Source of the DNA: OLB6 sp964493635
GTDB lineage: Bacteria; Bacteroidota; Ignavibacteria; Kapaibacteriales; Kapaibacteriaceae
DNA: 45,114 nucleotides
Direction of reading: 5' to 3'
Assembly (NCBI GenBank): GCA_964493635.1
Contig: CAZBOW010000017.1
Span: 1 to 45,114 of the forward strand
Below, piece after piece: positions 8,133 through 17,154 of the stretch; positions within the stretch are counted from its first letter, which is position 1, and each line of letters starts with the position of its first letter. The position numbers and the translations under genes were made by a program. The notes below the pieces were generated by a model. It was given only the letters and a program-made list of their open reading frames with translations. It had not been told where the DNA came from and searched no databases.

Positions 8133-9115
8133 GCCGTACGACCAAGATCGGATTCTACGGGGGTGAGCAGTTCCAGAAGTCGTTCGAGTTCCTCAAGTGA
8201 GTAGAACTCGATTTCAATTGCCCCCTGGTCGTCCGACTTCATCTTCAGACGTACCTGCGTGGCCAGCACTTGGCGCAAAGAGTCTTCGATCTGCTTCAGC
8301 GTAGCCGACTGTGTTCCGGATGGCGTTGGCCTGTCGCTGGCTGAGGATGTTCTCTCCGGCTGCACGGCAACGATGGAGCCGTCCCGTGCGATACGTCGAC
8401 GTTCTAACTCGATGTCCTTGACCAGCGCCTCGGTCTTTCGGACCGACAAATCACGCTTGATGACCTCACGAAGCACGGCCAGTTGCGATGCTTCCGCCGA
8501 CAAGGCTAACAGCGCCCGGGCGTGCCCCATCGCGATACGGCGATTGCGTACCGCTGCCTGCACATCAGGTGGAAGCTTGAGAAGGCGAAGCAGGTTAGCG
8601 ACGGTCGAACGATCCTTGCCCACGCGAATCGCCACATCTTCCTGCGTAAGGCCGCAGTCCTCGATCAGACGTTGATAGCCTTGAGCTGTTTCCAGAGGGT
8701 TGAGATCTTCGCGCTGCACATTCTCGATCAGTGCAATCTCCAGCATGTGGGCATTCGACGATACCTCGATGACGTAGGCTGGGACGGCTTCAAGACCGGC
8801 AATCTGCGATGCACGGAGACGACGCTCCCCGCTGATAAGCTCATACCCATCGAAATGCTTGCGGACCGTGATCGGCGTGATTACGCCATGCACCATGATG
8901 GACTGGGCCAGTTCCTGCAACGCTCGTTCATCGAAGTGGCGACGTGGTTGCACGGGATTAGCGATGATTGACGACACCGGAATGAGTCGCACTCCGCCAA
9001 TATCGGCATCAGATGACGCATCGGTTAATGCCGGTTGGGAGGCACGCTCCTGCTTGATGAGGTCCTTAGGAATCAATGCCCCAAGCCCCTTACCCAGTCC
9101 TAAGCCTTGCTTCAT
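8129..9115 (-). CDS. parB: Chromosome partitioning protein ParB
   Basis: The 328-residue protein is a chromosomal ParB/Spo0J, the parS-binding CTPase clamp that organises the origin region. The N terminus GLGKGLGALIP is typical and recruits ParA. The ParB/Srx nucleotide-binding domain includes VQPRRHFDE and the GERRLRAS box at 96-103, followed by ENVQREDLNP. The helix-turn-helix that reads parS is LTQEDVAIRVGKDRSTVANL (156-175). The C-terminal leucine-rich end, LEELERLLELL, fits the dimerisation domain. It overlaps parA upstream and the thioesterase downstream as ATGA. No consensus parS was found in the window. Confidence 0.97.
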   Translation of the reverse strand: MKQGLGLGKGLGALIPKDLIKQERASQPALTDASSDADIGGVRLIPVSSIIANPVQPRRHFDERALQELAQSIMVHGVITPITVRKHFDGYELISGERRLRASQIAGLEAVPAYVIEVSSNAHMLEIALIENVQREDLNPLETAQGYQRLIEDCGLTQEDVAIRVGKDRSTVANLLRLLKLPPDVQAAVRNRRIAMGHARALLALSAEASQLAVLREVIKRDLSVRKTEALVKDIELERRRIARDGSIVAVQPERTSSASDRPTPSGTQSATLKQIEDSLRQVLATQVRLKMKSDDQGAIEIEFYSLEELERLLELLTPVESDLGRTA

Positions 9116-9906
9116 AATGGAGTAGCGTGTTCCGAACGGATGATGCCGTTCTTCGTGAGAATTTCCGATGCTAGGTCGAGGTAGTTCTGAGCTCCCATGC
9201 TCGATGCCTCATAGAGTAGTGCCGGCTTACCATGGGAGGGGGCTTCGGAGAGACGCACGTTCCGTGCAATCACCGTACGCAATGCTTTGTCTTCGAAGTG
9301 TCGTCGTACCTCATCAACAACTTGGTTGGAGAGTCGCAAACGGGAATCGTACATCGTTAAGAGCACACCTTCAATGTCGAGGTTCCGATTGGTGCTGCGT
9401 CGAACAATGGCGATGGTATTGAGCAATTGTCCGAGTCCCTCGAGCGCGTAGAACTCGCACTGTACCGGGATCAACACGGAATCGGCTGCCGTCAACGAAT
9501 TCAAGGTGAGTAAACCGAGCGATGGCGGGCAGTCTATCACAATGAAATCGTAGTTGTCTCGAACCGCATCAATGTGCTGTTTGAGGAGGTATTCCCGCCC
9601 CTTGACGTCCACAAGTTCAATCTCTGCGCCAACAAGATTGATGTGCGACGGAACGACTTCCAAGAAGGGCATCATCGTGGGTACTACGGCGTCGCGTAAC
9701 GGCAGATTGTTGACGAGAACTTCGTAGATGGTTTTGTCCAGATCAGCGGTCTCAATCCCATAGCCATGCGACGCGTTTGCCTGCGGATCGATATCGATCA
9801 GCAGTGTGCGCTGTTCGGCAGCGGCCAGCGATGCGGCAAGATTGACGGAGGTCGTCGTTTTTCCAACGCCCCCTTTTTGATTGGCGACAGCGATCACCTT
9901 CGTCAT
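9112..9906 (-). CDS. parA: Chromosome partitioning ATPase ParA (Soj)
   Basis: The 264-residue protein is a ParA/MinD-family Walker ATPase of the short chromosomal Soj type, without an N-terminal helix-turn-helix. The deviant Walker A is QKGGVGKTT (K11 and K16), switch I is DIDPQANAS, and Walker B is FIVIDCPPSLG. It forms DNA-bound dimers that move ParB-parS complexes apart. It is the first gene of a tightly coupled five-gene chain (parA, parB, thioesterase, porQ, lycopene cyclase). Upstream, in the 117 bases separating it from sprA, lie a TACCTTTG promoter box, two TTTCAC repeats and a perfect DnaA box. Confidence 0.97.
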   Translation of the reverse strand: MTKVIAVANQKGGVGKTTTSVNLAASLAAAEQRTLLIDIDPQANASHGYGIETADLDKTIYEVLVNNLPLRDAVVPTMMPFLEVVPSHINLVGAEIELVDVKGREYLLKQHIDAVRDNYDFIVIDCPPSLGLLTLNSLTAADSVLIPVQCEFYALEGLGQLLNTIAIVRRSTNRNLDIEGVLLTMYDSRLRLSNQVVDEVRRHFEDKALRTVIARNVRLSEAPSHGKPALLYEASSMGAQNYLDLASEILTKNGIIRSEHATPL

Positions 9907-9927
9907 GGTACGTTCCCTTTCTACTTA

Positions 9928-9935
9928 CAAAGGTA
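9928..9935 (-). promoter_or_regulatory. TAnnTTTG-type -7 box for parA
   Basis: The minus strand reads TACCTTTG, an exact match to TAnnTTTG, 21 bases before the parA ATG. No clear -33 TTG is seen at 19-20 bases. Confidence 0.5.
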
Positions 9936-9963
9936 CGAACAGACGCCTCAGGGATAGTTTGCG

Positions 9964-9982
9964 TGTTTCACAGACGTTTCAC
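9964..9982 (+). repeat. Two direct GTTTCAC repeats (one parS half-site) upstream of parA
   Basis: TGTTTCAC at 9964-9971 equals the left half of the consensus parS palindrome. CGTTTCAC at 9975-9982 matches in seven of eight bases. They are in direct and not inverted order, so this is not a standard parS; ParB autoregulation is a guess. Confidence 0.35.
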
Positions 9983-9987
9983 GCTAC

Positions 9988-9996
9988 TTATCCACA
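9988..9996 (+). promoter_or_regulatory. Perfect DnaA box (TTATCCACA)
   Basis: TTATCCACA is the strongest consensus DnaA box. I found only this exact copy in the window, directly beside the two TTTCAC repeats upstream of parA. One box does not make an origin, but it could link parAB expression to DnaA. Confidence 0.5.
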
Positions 9997-10023
9997 GGTG
10001 GGCATCGGTCATACGTCGCAGCG

Positions 10024-13000
10024 CTACCGACCTCCGGAGATCGACAAGCGGACGTCGACGCCGACTTGCGTCGAGGAAAATCCGGGGTTGGTAGCTCCCT
10101 CCGAAAAATTGCCCTCGTAGCGCACGAAGGCCGAGGCCGTTACTCGAGTACTGATCGTGTATCGTGCGCGGGGTTCAATCGTGATTTGCGTGGTACCATT
10201 CACTACGCGCCCCTGCAGCGCTGGGAACTCGTCGATCTCATACCGAGACTGCTTGTTCTGACGTACCTGGGCCAAGAAGGTGAACTCCATGTCGTTGTTG
10301 AGGTCCATACCCAAGAACTTCAGGGACATACCGCGGCGCAGGTAGCTGGCCTGCAGCTGAAACTCATGGGTATCCTCGAGTTGCACGGTGTTTCTCGCAG
10401 CTGCGGAGATCGAATACGCCGACGTGACACTGTATCGGAGGTTGGCCGTAAGAACGCCTTTCACCTTCTGTTCATCGAACGACATGTTCAGTCCAATCAA
10501 CGGCTGGAAACCTCGACGTACTTCCTGAACATCAATGATGCGACCGTTGTCGTTCATCCGGGCATTCTCCCGATAGGTCGACTGATACGAATGCTCCAGG
10601 AAAACACGCTGTGCAACCCCGGAGAACGGCCAGATCTTGTCGATACCGTCCCAGCGCAGGGTCCAGTTCAGTGCGGGAATCGCACTTGCCGCATCGCCAC
10701 CGAAAAACTGAAGCGACTCGAAGCCTTCGCGGAACGACCGGGTCATAGCATCCAACAGAAGCGTGTTGGTCGTACTTGGGTCCCCACCTTGAGCCTCAAT
10801 CTCGGCCTTGCGTTCGTTGTACAGCCGAACGACGTTATCGATGTTGTCGTTGAAGAGCCCAAAGCCAAGGAAGTCTGGGATACTAATGAAGGTACGCTCG
10901 ATCGTCTGTCGGCGATTAACGTTGCTGAAGGTTGGGATCCCCTGCACATCGGTCACCACCCGACGGTTCATGTTGTAGGCCACATCCGAACGCATCGTGA
11001 GGTCGAGCGTAGCGCCTGGCCATAACGGACGGTTTGTCTGGAATTGAAATGTCGTGCGGGCGGTATAGTCGTCCTGCATGACGCCGTTCGGGGGGCGAAG
11101 TCCAGGACGTGTCTCAAATCGAATGAACGGAAATACCGGACTTGAGGCAAGAATGAGCTCCCCGTGCGGATCGCCAATGAAGCCAAGCTGGTATGGTGTG
11201 GAGGGGCCCCACATCGGATTGTTCTCTCGGAAGGTCAGCGATCGCGCCCACAGGTTGGTAAACCCCGTTCCCCCCATGACACCTCCGTTGTTTGACGTGT
11301 TCGTCTGATTGAACAGGAACGTGAAGTTGTCGAATCCAAAGAAGATGTTCTGGATCACGGACGTGATGCTGCGACCCACCGATGTAGCACCGGTTGGCAT
11401 CGGTCCGAACAAGTTTGCTCCGAACTGCTTCCAGCGCAAGATTGGACTGAACCGCAACGACGAGTTCCACGAAGCTGTTCGTACGATATCGCGTTGTTGC
11501 GGATCTTCCTGTAACGGGTCGTTCAACGTATAGGTGGACGAATACGATCCGGTGGTCTCTAACAGGCGATCCAACCCAAGAATGCTTGGCAACCGTGGGC
11601 GGAACGATAACGTGACGGTCTGTACCATGTTATTCGTGGCGCCGAGATCTACCAGGGTGCCATTGCGAAAGAACATTTGATTGAACAGCTCCTCGGCATT
11701 CCGCTGACGACCGTCTTGGTCGAGTTCGAATGGCACCAACGTCGATCGTGACTGAACGCGATAGTCAAGGACAGGACTTAACAATCCATTTTCAACAAGA
11801 CGCCAATTGAAACCCAATGACTGCTCGGATGTGAACTCACGAACGATCGGGCTCGGAAAGCTCAAAAAGCGGTTCTGCTCCGTGGTGCGACCCCGAACAA
11901 AGCCCAGATTCGCCGTGATGTTCTGGGGGAGGAAGTTAATCTTCGCATCCTTGTAGCTGCTCAATCCAGGAACGTCCGCAAGGAATGGTAGAAACTTGAC
12001 ATCGTATTTGGTTGGAATCGTCACGGCATAGTCGACCTTCAGACGCCACTGCCAGTCGAACCGCTGCTCAACAACCTGACTGCGCTCGAACTGTTGTGCG
12101 TAGGAGAAGTTGAAACGAAGCTTGTTGAACGTGTCATCGATGAGCCAGTGTTTCACCGGTATGCCCAGCTGAACGTCCGTGATGGCCCACTGATCCCGCA
12201 CAATCACGCGTTCTGACCGGCGTACGACACTATCGGCCACTTGCGCAGCCTGTTGCGGCGTGGCTCCTTTGCGCAGCGTGTCGGCGCGCGCGGCATCTGC
12301 TGCCGCGAGCAGCTGAACGTCGTTTTGTGCCTGGTAGAGTGGTCGCTCTACCTGTTCGTAGTGGGTGTAGGTGATTGGGATCTTCGTGTTCTTAAGAGCC
12401 TCAGGCAGGAGCTTATCAAGCGAACCATTCACCGTCACATTCCACGTGGTGGCCAGATTACGATTACCAAAACGCTCTTCCAGTCGGTGGAAGTTGGGTG
12501 TGGAATGATTGACATTGGCTGTGATCGTGGCCACATCGGCCAGCTTCATCTCTGCATTGGCGATGGCAGCCCAGTCGTTGTCGTCAACGGGCTCAACAAC
12601 ACGGAGTTCATCCACCCACATCGTGGTGGTAAGGTCGTTAGGGTAGCGTTCGGCTGGGTTCGCAATTCCGAAGGCAAAAAACGATACCCGTGTCAGGATC
12701 GGATTTCCCTTGATCGCAAAAATCCCCTGCGGATCCCGTGGCGCCGGAAACTCCTGACGATCCCGCTGACGGGTGTTGTCGCGAATCTGCTTGATCGCCG
12801 TGATCTCGTCGGCAATAATGCGCAGGTCTTGCCAGCCACGAAGTAGTGGTCGCTTGTACTCGTAATAGTTTGCTGAATCCACGCCAAAGCGAATGAAGCA
12901 ATACGCCGGCGGTGTTGCGCCTGGGGCAACAGCATCTGGCATGGTGTTATCACCATGTATGAAGAAGGCGATTTGCCGGTAGTAGAACAGGTCCCATGGG

Positions 13001-16000
13001 ACGTAGTTCCGCGCCGTCATCCGTTCCTCGCCGTAGCGCATGTTATTGACCTTCACCACCAGCGACTGCTCGTTGAGGAAGAGCTGTTGGTACGGATCCG
13101 GATTCTGTAACTGCTGCGGTCGTTGAACACCAGGGGGCATCGTGTAGAAATCGGGGGCGTCCGCATTCTCTTCGATGTTGACGTAGGCAATCGACAGCAC
13201 AGAGTCGGTCTCGGTGATGCCTGGCTGGAAGTTGTGACGACGCAACCAGTACGAACCCACCACACCCCAGTCGGCGATCGAAGCCTTTACCCTACCACCA
13301 CGCATGGCGATACGTGCGTACTGGATGTTTGTGAACAACGGATTGCCAACAACGGTATCCGGCCGGCGAATCGGAATACGGTACTGATACCAGCCTTTCT
13401 CGGGGTTACCACCAACGATTTGTGGATTCGTCGCCGGATCTGGCGTCAAGTTGATCTCGTAGCGGAAATACGAGTTGTCAAGCATGATCGTTTGACCGTT
13501 GTTTCGATTCAGGATCTCCGTGTCGGGAAACTGCCCCAGCTCCGACTGCGCAGCATTGCCTTCGTAATTGTTGTACTGGATAAAGTCTGACTCTTGCTGG
13601 TTCTGTCTATCACCCGCAAAGTTGAAAAAGTAGTCGTCTCGGGCAGGATCGGCCTCGCGGTTCAGAGGCGGTGGATACACGCTTTGCTCTTGTTCGTTCG
13701 ATAGGGTATCCAAACCAATGTCTTCTCCCGGATCAATCAGGTTGTTGGGTGGAAAACGATCCTCGGTATTGAGCTGCTGATTCGGAATGATGTCTTCGTT
13801 GATCATGCCAAGATCGATGTACATCTTCGAACCTGGTTCGTAGTCCTCGACGCGCATCATAATCTCGATGAAGTCGATGTTCTCGTTGTCGAAGTTCGTT
13901 GTAAAGGACGACAGCAACCGCGTAAATCCACCCCAAATCTGGTGACGATGCTCTCGTTGGAATCGGAAGGCATCGTCGCGGACCTCTAACGAATCGGGAT
14001 CGTTCCACCGCGGTGTCGCTGCATCGATGAACTCCGGATTGGGATTGTAGATACCGCGTTGATCCGGATCAAAGACGAGCCTCAACGGATTGATATTCTG
14101 CCGACCCTGCACCCTTGCCCGATTGGGGTACACATCAGCTTGCGGGACATCCGGAACAAATTTCTGGTACCAGAACGTCCGGCCTCGGTATCGTTGAGCT
14201 ACCGTATCGTGTTCCCACAGTGTCTCGTCTGGGAATGGGGCTGAATGGTGCCACACGGCCGGCGTTAGGCCGAAGTTTACGTACCGACGCGCATTTTCAA
14301 AGTCATCAACGTAGGCTACGGCCTTGCCGTTATCCGAGGCAACGGTTGAGTATCGCTTGTTCGGTTCCGGCGAGGTCATTGCATACTCACCGGCAAAGGT
14401 CAACGAAGACTTCGCCTTCGTGTCAAGGAAGGGAAGGTCGTCGAGTGCGCGGGTCAGCCATGGCAGATCGGCATTGAGTTTGGCGTCGAAGCCCAGCATC
14501 AAGTTGGCGTTTGGTTCCTGTCCTGGTTGTACACGGTCGATGACGGCGGCCTGATCATAATTCAGCACCGTCATGCCAATGCTACTACTCAGGGTCCTTC
14601 CCCGGAACAGTTCATAGTCGGCACGAAGTCCTACCAGCGTGCGCGTCGTAAGGTTGAAGACGTCGTTCCGCTCATACTCAACACTCAGGTTCGCATTCGG
14701 CAGGGTTGCTCGTGGATTCAGAAGGGTCATCGTCCCCGTGTAATAATCCACGGTGTAGTCCACACCCTCCCGAAGCTGTTGACCGTCTAAGCGCACGTTG
14801 ACCGAGCCGGGTGCCAAGTTGTACGCAAGAGGAATCCGGTTGTTGGCCGTAGCACCACTAGCCTGGCCAACGATCAGAAAACGGTCACGGGCCGTGTTTA
14901 GCTGCGCCGCTTGGTAGGTGGTGTCGTACACCTCGTTAAAGACATAGGCGTCTGCCAACTGTTCATTCCCCTTCGAACGGAAGTAGTCGCGCAGGCCCAA
15001 CCGGAATGGCTCCCGGCTTGGGAATGTGATCTCTCCTGTCCGAGCGTTGAACACCGGTGGCCGGGCGTCGAACTTCCCATCGGGCGACGCGGCGTCACCG
15101 GTACCGTTGTTGACCTGGTCAACACGAAAGATGGTCACAATCTTGTCGGGAGCCCCTTCCAAGACGTCGGTAGAGTCGTTGGTCTCACGGTAGTACCACA
15201 TTCCGATATCGGCATCGTCCAAGCTAACGTTCGTAAGTCCGGTTGTGTATCGATTCTTCATCAGACGAGCCCAGATGGCTCGAAAACCCGGCTGCATTTG
15301 TGGTCTGGCGATCAGTTTCAGAACCAACGTATCCTTCTGGTTGGCATCACGAGCTAGGGTGCCGTAGTACACGTCATCGACCGACGTAGCCGACGAGGCC
15401 CCCTCGGTTCGATACGACACGGCGTAGTAGCGGTCAGCACGGAGATTCAGAATCGTCACGGTTCCAAGGTTGAGGTCAACTTCATACCGCTTCTCATCGA
15501 GCAAGGTAAACCGGCCGCGTTCCACCTCACCGGCGCGGATCTCCGTGGATTTCAGGGCCGGATCGTACCGCTCGCCCGCTTCGAATCGAATCCCCGGAAG
15601 GACTGCATGGGCAACGGCCTCGCTGGCCTGCACTTCGCGCAAGTCCACGGTGGATTCCCATACCTGGATTTCCTTGATCACGAGCGAATCAAAGGCATTT
15701 GACAGTGCCGGCGTGTTGGAGCGGTAGTAATCGTCCCACACGGCGAAGTAGGCGTCGTCGACGAAGAAGCTGTTCCGTGTATAGTCGTAGGCACGAATCT
15801 TGAAGGTCTGGCGGTTGGATCCACCCTGGGCATTCAGGAACTGCCTCTCACTGCGACGCTGTGATGCAATCGTCTTCAAGTACAGAGGGCCAAACTGGAA
15901 ATCAGCCCGTACCCCAAAGAGGGTCTGTCCCCCGCCGATGAGGGCACTGTTCGACTCAAGGTTCACGTTGCCGAACTCGACCTTCTTGACGATGTCGTCG

Positions 16001-16740
16001 TCGTACCCTTCGTAGCCCACCTTGAAACGATTGTCGAACTCAAACTGGTTCAACGTGTTCCAATCCACGTTGAATCGGAATTTGTCTCCGATGCGGGCCG
16101 ACACATTGACCTGAATGTTCTGATTGAAGATCGGCGAGGACTGTGTTTGTCCAAGTACCGATGCCGTTCCAAGATTCTGCGTATCCCAACGCCAACCTCC
16201 GCGGACGTTTACCTCGCCGTTGACGTTGATCGAGATCTCCGGCTTGCCGAAGATTCCGAAAATCGGGCTCTGCGGTAAGGGAATCTTCAAGTTGGTGACC
16301 GCATCCAGTAGTTTCAGGATCTCTCCTTCGGAGAGCGGCTTTTTCAGCTCGTAGGCCGATAGTGCCGAATCCCGGAGCTGGGCAAACTGTTCACCGGAAC
16401 GATTCCGCAGATACGTATCAAACTCCAGAATGGTAGGGATCCCAAGCGCGAATCCGTCGATGTTGTCGGAAAGGCGCACGGACTGCAGCAAGGAGTCAAT
16501 GTTTCCAACTCGTTGGTAGCCCGGAGGCAGCCCCTTGCGGGACGCTGTAGAGGATGGTCGTAGTGGAGGGAGGTCGGTGTTGGTTGGATCACCGAAATCC
16601 AGCCGGACGGAGTCAGCACGCATCGAGCCGGGCAGCAACCTGCGCACCACACCCTGGGTGGGAGTGGGGGCACAGAACCAACACACCAGCAGGACGATGC
16701 TGGTGGTTGCTGACAGATATGATCGCACGTGTACGATCAA
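10024..16740 (-). CDS. sprA: Type IX secretion outer-membrane translocon SprA/Sov
   Basis: The 2238-residue protein is SprA (Sov in Porphyromonas), the very large 36-strand beta-barrel that forms the type IX secretion pore. A signal peptide (TTSIVLLVCWFCAPTPTQG) starts it. Family segments visible include GNVNLESNSALIGGGQTLFG and YAMTSPEPN with the following AYVDDFENA. The region IFAIKGNPILTRVSFFAFG with TTTMWVDELRVV is also present, and long alternating barrel strands fill the rest, up to a C-terminal DVRLSISGGR. Length fits SprA (about 2200-2500). It is transcribed alone on the minus strand, with a TATCTTTG box upstream, and ends 117 bases before parA. With porQ here, it shows the organism has type IX secretion; gliding is not implied without the gld genes, which are not in this window. 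Confidence 0.95.
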   Translation of the reverse strand: MIVHVRSYLSATTSIVLLVCWFCAPTPTQGVVRRLLPGSMRADSVRLDFGDPTNTDLPPLRPSSTASRKGLPPGYQRVGNIDSLLQSVRLSDNIDGFALGIPTILEFDTYLRNRSGEQFAQLRDSALSAYELKKPLSEGEILKLLDAVTNLKIPLPQSPIFGIFGKPEISINVNGEVNVRGGWRWDTQNLGTASVLGQTQSSPIFNQNIQVNVSARIGDKFRFNVDWNTLNQFEFDNRFKVGYEGYDDDIVKKVEFGNVNLESNSALIGGGQTLFGVRADFQFGPLYLKTIASQRRSERQFLNAQGGSNRQTFKIRAYDYTRNSFFVDDAYFAVWDDYYRSNTPALSNAFDSLVIKEIQVWESTVDLREVQASEAVAHAVLPGIRFEAGERYDPALKSTEIRAGEVERGRFTLLDEKRYEVDLNLGTVTILNLRADRYYAVSYRTEGASSATSVDDVYYGTLARDANQKDTLVLKLIARPQMQPGFRAIWARLMKNRYTTGLTNVSLDDADIGMWYYRETNDSTDVLEGAPDKIVTIFRVDQVNNGTGDAASPDGKFDARPPVFNARTGEITFPSREPFRLGLRDYFRSKGNEQLADAYVFNEVYDTTYQAAQLNTARDRFLIVGQASGATANNRIPLAYNLAPGSVNVRLDGQQLREGVDYTVDYYTGTMTLLNPRATLPNANLSVEYERNDVFNLTTRTLVGLRADYELFRGRTLSSSIGMTVLNYDQAAVIDRVQPGQEPNANLMLGFDAKLNADLPWLTRALDDLPFLDTKAKSSLTFAGEYAMTSPEPNKRYSTVASDNGKAVAYVDDFENARRYVNFGLTPAVWHHSAPFPDETLWEHDTVAQRYRGRTFWYQKFVPDVPQADVYPNRARVQGRQNINPLRLVFDPDQRGIYNPNPEFIDAATPRWNDPDSLEVRDDAFRFQREHRHQIWGGFTRLLSSFTTNFDNENIDFIEIMMRVEDYEPGSKMYIDLGMINEDIIPNQQLNTEDRFPPNNLIDPGEDIGLDTLSNEQEQSVYPPPLNREADPARDDYFFNFAGDRQNQQESDFIQYNNYEGNAAQSELGQFPDTEILNRNNGQTIMLDNSYFRYEINLTPDPATNPQIVGGNPEKGWYQYRIPIRRPDTVVGNPLFTNIQYARIAMRGGRVKASIADWGVVGSYWLRRHNFQPGITETDSVLSIAYVNIEENADAPDFYTMPPGVQRPQQLQNPDPYQQLFLNEQSLVVKVNNMRYGEERMTARNYVPWDLFYYRQIAFFIHGDNTMPDAVAPGATPPAYCFIRFGVDSANYYEYKRPLLRGWQDLRIIADEITAIKQIRDNTRQRDRQEFPAPRDPQGIFAIKGNPILTRVSFFAFGIANPAERYPNDLTTTMWVDELRVVEPVDDNDWAAIANAEMKLADVATITANVNHSTPNFHRLEERFGNRNLATTWNVTVNGSLDKLLPEALKNTKIPITYTHYEQVERPLYQAQNDVQLLAAADAARADTLRKGATPQQAAQVADSVVRRSERVIVRDQWAITDVQLGIPVKHWLIDDTFNKLRFNFSYAQQFERSQVVEQRFDWQWRLKVDYAVTIPTKYDVKFLPFLADVPGLSSYKDAKINFLPQNITANLGFVRGRTTEQNRFLSFPSPIVREFTSEQSLGFNWRLVENGLLSPVLDYRVQSRSTLVPFELDQDGRQRNAEELFNQMFFRNGTLVDLGATNNMVQTVTLSFRPRLPSILGLDRLLETTGSYSSTYTLNDPLQEDPQQRDIVRTASWNSSLRFSPILRWKQFGANLFGPMPTGATSVGRSITSVIQNIFFGFDNFTFLFNQTNTSNNGGVMGGTGFTNLWARSLTFRENNPMWGPSTPYQLGFIGDPHGELILASSPVFPFIRFETRPGLRPPNGVMQDDYTARTTFQFQTNRPLWPGATLDLTMRSDVAYNMNRRVVTDVQGIPTFSNVNRRQTIERTFISIPDFLGFGLFNDNIDNVVRLYNERKAEIEAQGGDPSTTNTLLLDAMTRSFREGFESLQFFGGDAASAIPALNWTLRWDGIDKIWPFSGVAQRVFLEHSYQSTYRENARMNDNGRIIDVQEVRRGFQPLIGLNMSFDEQKVKGVLTANLRYSVTSAYSISAAARNTVQLEDTHEFQLQASYLRRGMSLKFLGMDLNNDMEFTFLAQVRQNKQSRYEIDEFPALQGRVVNGTTQITIEPRARYTISTRVTASAFVRYEGNFSEGATNPGFSSTQVGVDVRLSISGGR

Positions 16741-16876
16741 CTATTCAGGCAAGCACGACATATGGTGAAACTTTGGACGGAAGGAAACTTCGGACGAACC
16801 GAAGGTGAACGTCGTATCAAGCGTCGTGAATAGTTTTCCCCCGATCGTCAAATGATTAGACCCTGAAAATGATGCA

Positions 16877-16884
16877 CAAAGATA
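16877..16884 (-). promoter_or_regulatory. TAnnTTTG-type -7 box for sprA
   Basis: The minus strand reads TATCTTTG, the most common form of the Bacteroidota -7 box, about 137 bases before the sprA ATG. It lies 10 bases from a plus-strand TACTTTTG, making a back-to-back promoter region. Confidence 0.5.
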
Positions 16885-16894
16885 GGTGGCACCG

Positions 16895-16902
16895 TACTTT
16901 TG
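16895..16902 (+). promoter_or_regulatory. TAnnTTTG-type -7 box for the GH2-fold gene
   Basis: The plus strand reads TACTTTTG, an exact TAnnTTTG match, in front of the GH2-fold membrane protein gene and divergent from the sprA box. Confidence 0.4.
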
Positions 16903-16944
16903 CCGTTGGCTTCCTCGTTTCCCATCATCTCACTCGAATGGCAA

Positions 16945-17154
16945 CTATGCGCGCCATGCAGGCATCGAACGAACCGAGCTATACGATTAGTGTATCACGN
17001 NNNNNNNNNNNNNNNNNNNNNNNNNNNNNNNNNNNNNNNNNNNNNNNNNNNNNNNNNNNNNNNNNNNNNNNNNNNNNNNNNNNNNNNNNNNNNNNNNNNC
17101 TATGCGCGCCATGCAGGCATCGAACGAACCGAGCTATACGATTAGTGTATCACG
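16945..17154. other. Assembly gap with 55-base duplicated flanks (2)
   Basis: The N run spans 17000-17099. Bases 16945-16999 and 17100-17154 are identical, so the gap is an unmerged contig overlap. In the true sequence the region between sprA and the GH2-fold gene is 155 bases shorter than it appears. Confidence 0.95.

Noticed and set aside
9964..9982. A parS site
   Set aside because: The two TTTCAC halves are direct, not inverted, and no full TGTTTCACGTGAAACA was seen anywhere in the window.
10066..11025. 319-residue plus-strand frame opposite sprA
   Set aside because: It lies wholly antisense to the well-supported SprA barrel, has no recognisable domain, and is a shadow of G+C-rich codon use.
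16945..17154. 55-base direct repeats as attachment sites or insertion-sequence duplications
   Set aside because: The same exact length recurs at four N runs with unrelated sequences, no mobile gene is near, and collapsing them restores coding frames.
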